From the NCBI GenBank assembly GCA_964420835.1, contig CAYQUO010000009.1:1-64000 (forward strand): 64,000 nt of DNA, read 5' to 3'. The notes beneath the pieces are model-generated. The model saw nothing but the letters and a program-made list of their open reading frames with translations, was not told the DNA's origin and searched no databases. This DNA comes from CAYQUO01 sp964420835 (lineage in GTDB: Bacteria; Chloroflexota; Anaerolineae; Anaerolineales; Anaerolineaceae). Position 1 is the stretch's first letter, and every line of letters starts with the position of its first letter. The translations under genes were made by a program, and so were the position numbers. Below are positions 60,747 through 64,000 of this stretch, in pieces.

Positions 60747-62097
60747 GCAGCCTTTTCTGCAGACCTCCGCAGGCGACCCGAATTGCCCAACCTGCGGCGG
60801 GGTTGGGTACCTTCGCCAGGATTTGCCCGTCGGTCACCCGGATTTTGGGCGCCTGGTGCCGTGCAGTTGCCGCGGCTCAATGCAGGATGGGGCGGAGTTC
60901 CGTCACCTCTATCGATTGAGCAACCTGGAGCCCTTTTCCGACCTGACCTTTGAACGGTTTCAACCAAGAGGGCATGCCGGCCTGGGAGATGAGCAGATCC
61001 GTTCGTTGGAAGCCGCTTTCAGCCAGGCACAACTCTTTGCCCGCCAGCTTGAGGGATGGCTGTTGTTAACAGGTGGTTACGGGTGTGGTAAAACCCACCT
61101 GGCGGCAGCAGTGGCAAATTCGGTGGTGGCAATGGGCATCCCAACCATCTTCCTGACCGTGCCGGACCTGCTGGACTGGCTGCGGGCTTCCTTTGGAGAG
61201 GTGGAAGGGAATTTTGAGGAACGATTTGAAAACATACGCAATGTACGGCTGCTGGTGCTGGACGATTTGGGAACACAGAACACGACACCATGGGCTGGCG
61301 AGAAGCTATATCAACTGATCAATCACCGCTATGTCAATCGCCTGCCGACGGTGCTGACAACGAATGTGGACATGCGGGAGATCGATGGAAGGATTGGCTC
61401 CCGGCTGCAGGATACGGCATTGGTTACGAGGGTGCAGATCAACGCCCCGGATTATCGTCGCTCAACAGAGGATACGAGCCATCCCCATCTTTCCTCGCTG
61501 CATCTCCATGCCGGGCGGACGTTCGGCAGTTTTTCCCTACGGGAGCGGGAAAAGATCCCTGCAGAGGACAAGGCCAGCCTGGAGCGGGCCTTCCAGGCGG
61601 CACACCGTTTTGCCGAAGACCCGAAAGGTTGGATTGTTCTCCTGGGCGCCTATGGGTGTGGAAAGACACACCTGGCTGCAGCAATCGGCAATTATCGCCA
61701 TGCAATGGGCGAATCCCCGCTTTTTGTCGTGGTGCCGGACCTGCTTGACCACCTGCGGGCGACCTTTGCGCCCAACAGCCCGGTTACCTATGATTCCCTG
61801 TTCGACCAGGTTCGAAGTGCGCGCTTGTTGATTCTGGATGACCTGGGAACACAAAGCGCATCCCCATGGGCCAGAGAAAAGTTGTTCCAGATATTCAATC
61901 ACCGCTACGTGGCTGAACTGCCGACGGTGATCACCACCTCAACGGCGATCGAAGAGATCGACCCAAGGATTCGCAGCCGCATGCTGGACAAGCGTGTCTG
62001 TGACATTCATTACATTGGTACACCACCATATCGGATTGAAACATACCAGAAGAGGGGAAAAACCAGGCCGGAACGCAGGACTGCCGGGCTGGGCTGA
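60667..62097 (+). CDS. Helicase loader with two tandem AAA+ domains (DnaC/DnaI-like)
   Basis: A 476-residue protein. An N-terminal zinc-binding segment has CPTCGG and CSCRG (about residues 39-67). Two AAA+ domains follow about 191 residues apart. Domain 1 has Walker A GGYGCGKT (136-143) and Walker B VLDDLGTQ. Domain 2 has Walker A GAYGCGKT (327-334) and Walker B ILDDLGTQ. Both keep the family sensor (TTN and TTS) and Arg regions. Normal DnaC or DnaI has only one such domain. The gene overlaps the DnaD-like gene by 80 bp. It should load the DnaB hexamer. Confidence 0.88.
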   Translation: MEKASKVLKQTASGILKGNSPASSNAEQPFLQTSAGDPNCPTCGGVGYLRQDLPVGHPDFGRLVPCSCRGSMQDGAEFRHLYRLSNLEPFSDLTFERFQPRGHAGLGDEQIRSLEAAFSQAQLFARQLEGWLLLTGGYGCGKTHLAAAVANSVVAMGIPTIFLTVPDLLDWLRASFGEVEGNFEERFENIRNVRLLVLDDLGTQNTTPWAGEKLYQLINHRYVNRLPTVLTTNVDMREIDGRIGSRLQDTALVTRVQINAPDYRRSTEDTSHPHLSSLHLHAGRTFGSFSLREREKIPAEDKASLERAFQAAHRFAEDPKGWIVLLGAYGCGKTHLAAAIGNYRHAMGESPLFVVVPDLLDHLRATFAPNSPVTYDSLFDQVRSARLLILDDLGTQSASPWAREKLFQIFNHRYVAELPTVITTSTAIEEIDPRIRSRMLDKRVCDIHYIGTPPYRIETYQKRGKTRPERRTAGLG

Positions 62098-62164
62098 ATG
62101 AATTAATGCTCTGCAAATCGAAAACCGGGATGAAGGCAAAAGGGGGCGGGAGCCGCAAGGGGCT

Positions 62165-62632
62165 TTAGTTGTTCACGGCGCCCTGGCTGACCCAATCCCG
62201 CAGGGTTTTCATCTGATCCGAAGAAAGTTTATTGCCGGTCATGGGCATGCGCCCATTTTCAATCAGCTGGATGAGAAGGCTGGCGGCGGGGTCGCCGGGG
62301 ATTACGCTGGGCCCGCTGGTTCCACCGGCCATCACACCTTCATAAGAGGTCAGGTCGAGGCTTCCAACCGGTCTGCCAGTGACATGGCAGGATGTGCAGG
62401 CTTGTTCCAGGATGGGTTGCACATCTTTGGTGAAGCTGACCGAGCCCGCCACCTGATGCTCAGACAGGGGTTCTGCGCCCGGGGCTTGCTCTTCGTTGCC
62501 TGGGGCAACAGGAGGGGCTTCGGTGGTTAATGGTGTTGACGGGGTTGCTTCGGAAGTTGTTGAGTTACAGGCTGCCAGGAGCGATATGCCGGCGAGAAAA
62601 CCCACAGCCAAAAGCAAGGTGTTTATTTTCAT
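62165..62632 (-). CDS. Cytochrome c-type lipoprotein
   Basis: A 155-residue exported protein with a lipobox LLAAC. A Pro/Glu/Ala linker is followed by a c-type domain with a single CTSCH heme site (about residue 80) and a MPM segment downstream that may supply the axial ligand. It resembles the short cytochrome domains found in planctomycete-type proteins. It needs the Ccm system encoded elsewhere in the window. A promoter at 62706-62734 precedes it. Confidence 0.85.
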   Translation of the reverse strand: MKINTLLLAVGFLAGISLLAACNSTTSEATPSTPLTTEAPPVAPGNEEQAPGAEPLSEHQVAGSVSFTKDVQPILEQACTSCHVTGRPVGSLDLTSYEGVMAGGTSGPSVIPGDPAASLLIQLIENGRMPMTGNKLSSDQMKTLRDWVSQGAVNN

Positions 62633-62705
62633 TGACGTGTACCTCTCAGAAAGAAACCTCGATGAAACCTGGAAAAACTATCGCTTAATATGACAATTAT
62701 AGTCG

Positions 62706-62734
62706 AATATACCAGTGGATCCATTGCATGTCAA
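62706..62734 (-). promoter_or_regulatory. Promoter of the cytochrome c lipoprotein gene
   Basis: Minus-strand TTGACA (62729-62734) and TATATT (62706-62711) with a 17-bp spacer. Confidence 0.7.
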
Positions 62735-62810
62735 TGGATGCTTTTAACCGTAACAGTGAGGTTGCAGCCAGCCGGCAATAATGGCTTTTCTGCCGTGAAA
62801 AGGATGGCGC

Positions 62811-62839
62811 TTGACACCAAGCGGATGTGGGCATACAAT
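62811..62839 (+). promoter_or_regulatory. Promoter of the cobalamin riboswitch transcript
   Basis: TTGACA (62811-62816) and TACAAT (62834-62839) with a 17-bp spacer. The start point lies shortly before the riboswitch. Confidence 0.8.
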
Positions 62840-62862
62840 CAGCCTACAATTCAATAAGGGCT

Positions 62863-62973
62863 ATTGGGTGCCTGAACCCCCGGATGGGCAGGCATAATGG
62901 CGAAACCGGTTCAAGTCCGGTGCTGTCCCGCAACTGTTCGGATCTCCAATCCAAGCCAGGACGCCCACCCAAT
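62863..62973 (+). ncRNA. Cobalamin riboswitch
   Basis: An 8-bp closing stem ATTGGGTG/CACCCAAT (62863-62870 and 62966-62973) encloses cobalamin-aptamer landmarks. These include AAACCGGTTCAAGTCCGG, the CCGGTGCTGTCCCGCAACTG core and the B12-box-like AGCCAGGACGCC (62954-62965). It is followed by a terminator and a B12 ABC transporter gene, which supports B12 repression by transcription termination. Confidence 0.88.
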
Positions 62974-63033
62974 GGTCAGTTCTCGATCACTTCGCGGATG
63001 GAGGTGAGAACTCCGAACGAACATACGTCCATG

Positions 63034-63061
63034 AAAAACCTGCCGCGAGACAGGTTTTTTT
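63034..63061 (+). terminator. Riboswitch-controlled intrinsic terminator
   Basis: A 9-bp stem AAAAACCTG/CAGGTTTTT with 8-nt loop that runs directly into TTT. It sits 60 nt after the aptamer and about 105 nt before the btuF-like start, so it is the expression platform of the riboswitch. Confidence 0.85.
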
Positions 63062-63166
63062 CTGCATATAAGGAGCGCTATTGTCCAACCCGAACAGTAT
63101 GGGTGAATGAATGGCCATGGATGACCCAAATACTGAGGGTCACCATCAATATTATTGGAGGGTGAT

Positions 63167-64000
63167 ATGCAAAAGAAAAAAATCCATCAACTTGTACTTC
63201 TCCTTTTTGCCGGGATGTTGGCCCTGTCCTCTGCAGCCTGCAGTTCCGGGCTGGCCGGGGGGGCTTCGGGCGGGATGACCCTGACCGATGGATTGGGGAG
63301 GGAAGTGACACTGGAGAAACCTGCCCAAAGGATTGTTTCCCTGGCGCCATCGAATACGGAGATCCTTTTTGCCGTTGGTGCCGGCTCGCAGGTTGTTGGC
63401 CGGGACGACTTTTCCAATTTCCCGGAGGGGGCACTGGAGTTGCCCTCGATAGGCTGGTTGACGGGTGCCCCCAACCTGGAACAGATCTCAGCCCTTAAAC
63501 CGGACCTGGTCCTGGTCTCGGAACTGACCGCCGCCGAGCAGGTGGATGCGATTGCCAACCTGGGCCTGACCGTGTATTACCTGCAAAACCCGGATGACCT
63601 GGAGGGGCTCTATGCCAACCTTGAGACCGTTGCACGGTTGACAGGGCATGAGGACAAAACCGCAGAGATTGTGACTGCGTTAAAAACGAGGGCCGAAAAT
63701 GTGGAAAACAGGGTGGCCAAAGCAGACTCAAAACCGCTGGTATTTTATGAACTGGATGGAACCGACCCAGCCAAACCGTGGACAGCCGGGCCTGGAACAT
63801 ATATTAACTTTTTGATTGAGAAGGTGCAGGCAACCAACCTGGGTGCCGGATTAAGTGGAGAATGGGTCCAGATCAGCCAGGAGGAGATCCTGATGCGGGA
63901 TCCGGATATTATCCTGCTGGGAGATTCGATTTTTGGCATGACCCCTGAACAGGTGACTGCCCGTCCGGGCTGGTCGCAATTGCAAGCCGCACGCAATGGA
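63167..64000 (+). CDS. btuF: Vitamin B12-type ABC transporter substrate-binding lipoprotein (partial)
   Basis: The reading frame stays open to the window end, so only the first 278 codons are seen. A signal peptide ends in the lipobox SAAC (Cys25). The mature part is the periplasmic binding fold of cobalamin/siderophore type: GREVTLEKPAQRIVSLAPSNTEILFAVGAG, the VGRDDFSNFP segment and LKPDLVLVSELT. A GGAGG site is present about 8 nt upstream of the ATG. Control by the cobalamin riboswitch makes B12 or a corrinoid the likely ligand. Confidence 0.88.
   Translation, partial: MQKKKIHQLVLLLFAGMLALSSAACSSGLAGGASGGMTLTDGLGREVTLEKPAQRIVSLAPSNTEILFAVGAGSQVVGRDDFSNFPEGALELPSIGWLTGAPNLEQISALKPDLVLVSELTAAEQVDAIANLGLTVYYLQNPDDLEGLYANLETVARLTGHEDKTAEIVTALKTRAENVENRVAKADSKPLVFYELDGTDPAKPWTAGPGTYINFLIEKVQATNLGAGLSGEWVQISQEEILMRDPDIILLGDSIFGMTPEQVTARPGWSQLQAARNG

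Noticed and set aside
60667..62097. Tandem loader as two separate genes or a frameshift artefact
   Set aside because: Both AAA+ modules are in one uninterrupted frame with a natural linker and no internal ribosome site.
1..64000. CRISPR arrays, insertion sequences, prophage or integrase genes, replication origin
   Set aside because: No regularly spaced repeats, transposase or integrase signatures, terminal inverted repeats or DnaA-box clusters were seen anywhere in the window.

Overview
The window looks like a chromosomal segment of a Chloroflexota bacterium, most likely of the Anaerolineae side. This is inferred from gene content, not from a marker tree. Clues are the Firmicutes-like DnaB-DnaD-DnaI replication set, a divergent family B DNA polymerase, 2-oxoacid:ferredoxin oxidoreductase, lipoproteins together with a sortase, and moderately high GC. 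Genes are packed in short operons on both strands. No insertion sequence, prophage or CRISPR array is visible.

Layout. 0.1-1.7 kb: a sortase-like protein and an alkyltransferase-like (ATL) DNA repair protein. 1.8-4.7 kb: a polar amino acid ABC importer behind a strong promoter and a structured leader with a terminator/antiterminator switch. 4.8-8.5 kb: a four-gene operon (LuxR-type regulator, RecA-like protein without a P-loop, small helical protein, divergent PolB) with a LexA-box-like palindrome inside its promoter. This is the best candidate for an undescribed system. 8.6-19.3 kb: xylose isomerase and xylulokinase, then a GntR regulator followed by an amino acid permease and a metallophosphoesterase, nucleotidyltransferase-fold protein, aminotransferase, FGGY kinase and NERD-like protein. 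Two nearly identical 15-bp elements flank the gntR promoter region.

19.6-37.8 kb: housekeeping and surface genes. They include glycerophosphodiesterase, HAD phosphatase, RNase Z, tRNA-Arg(CCT), an aminotransferase, a YbeD-like protein, an AI-2E-family permease, lipoproteins, DUF92, an MFS transporter, an M23 peptidase, DNA polymerase III alpha, an isochorismatase-family hydrolase and a methyltransferase. 37.9-47.6 kb: a System I cytochrome c maturation locus (ccmE, F, H, G, an I-like gene, A, B, C, D) interrupted by a reverse-strand M28 peptidase and carrying its own di-heme cytochrome lipoprotein. The CcmE is the cysteine (CxxxY) type. 47.9-50.7 kb: a four-subunit 2-oxoacid:ferredoxin oxidoreductase.

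50.7-57.4 kb: HEAT-repeat membrane protein, HAD phosphatase, C39-like/TPR protein, MiaB-type methylthiotransferase, MFS exporter, tRNA-Gly(TCC) and a coiled-coil membrane protein. 58.0-62.1 kb: bifunctional-nuclease-family protein, then DnaB helicase, a DnaD-like protein and a helicase loader carrying two complete AAA+ modules in tandem. The window ends with a cytochrome c lipoprotein and a cobalamin riboswitch with terminator ahead of a truncated BtuF-like binding protein. Five genes have a TATAAT- or TACAAT-type -10 box 6-7 nt before the start codon, which suggests leaderless transcripts.
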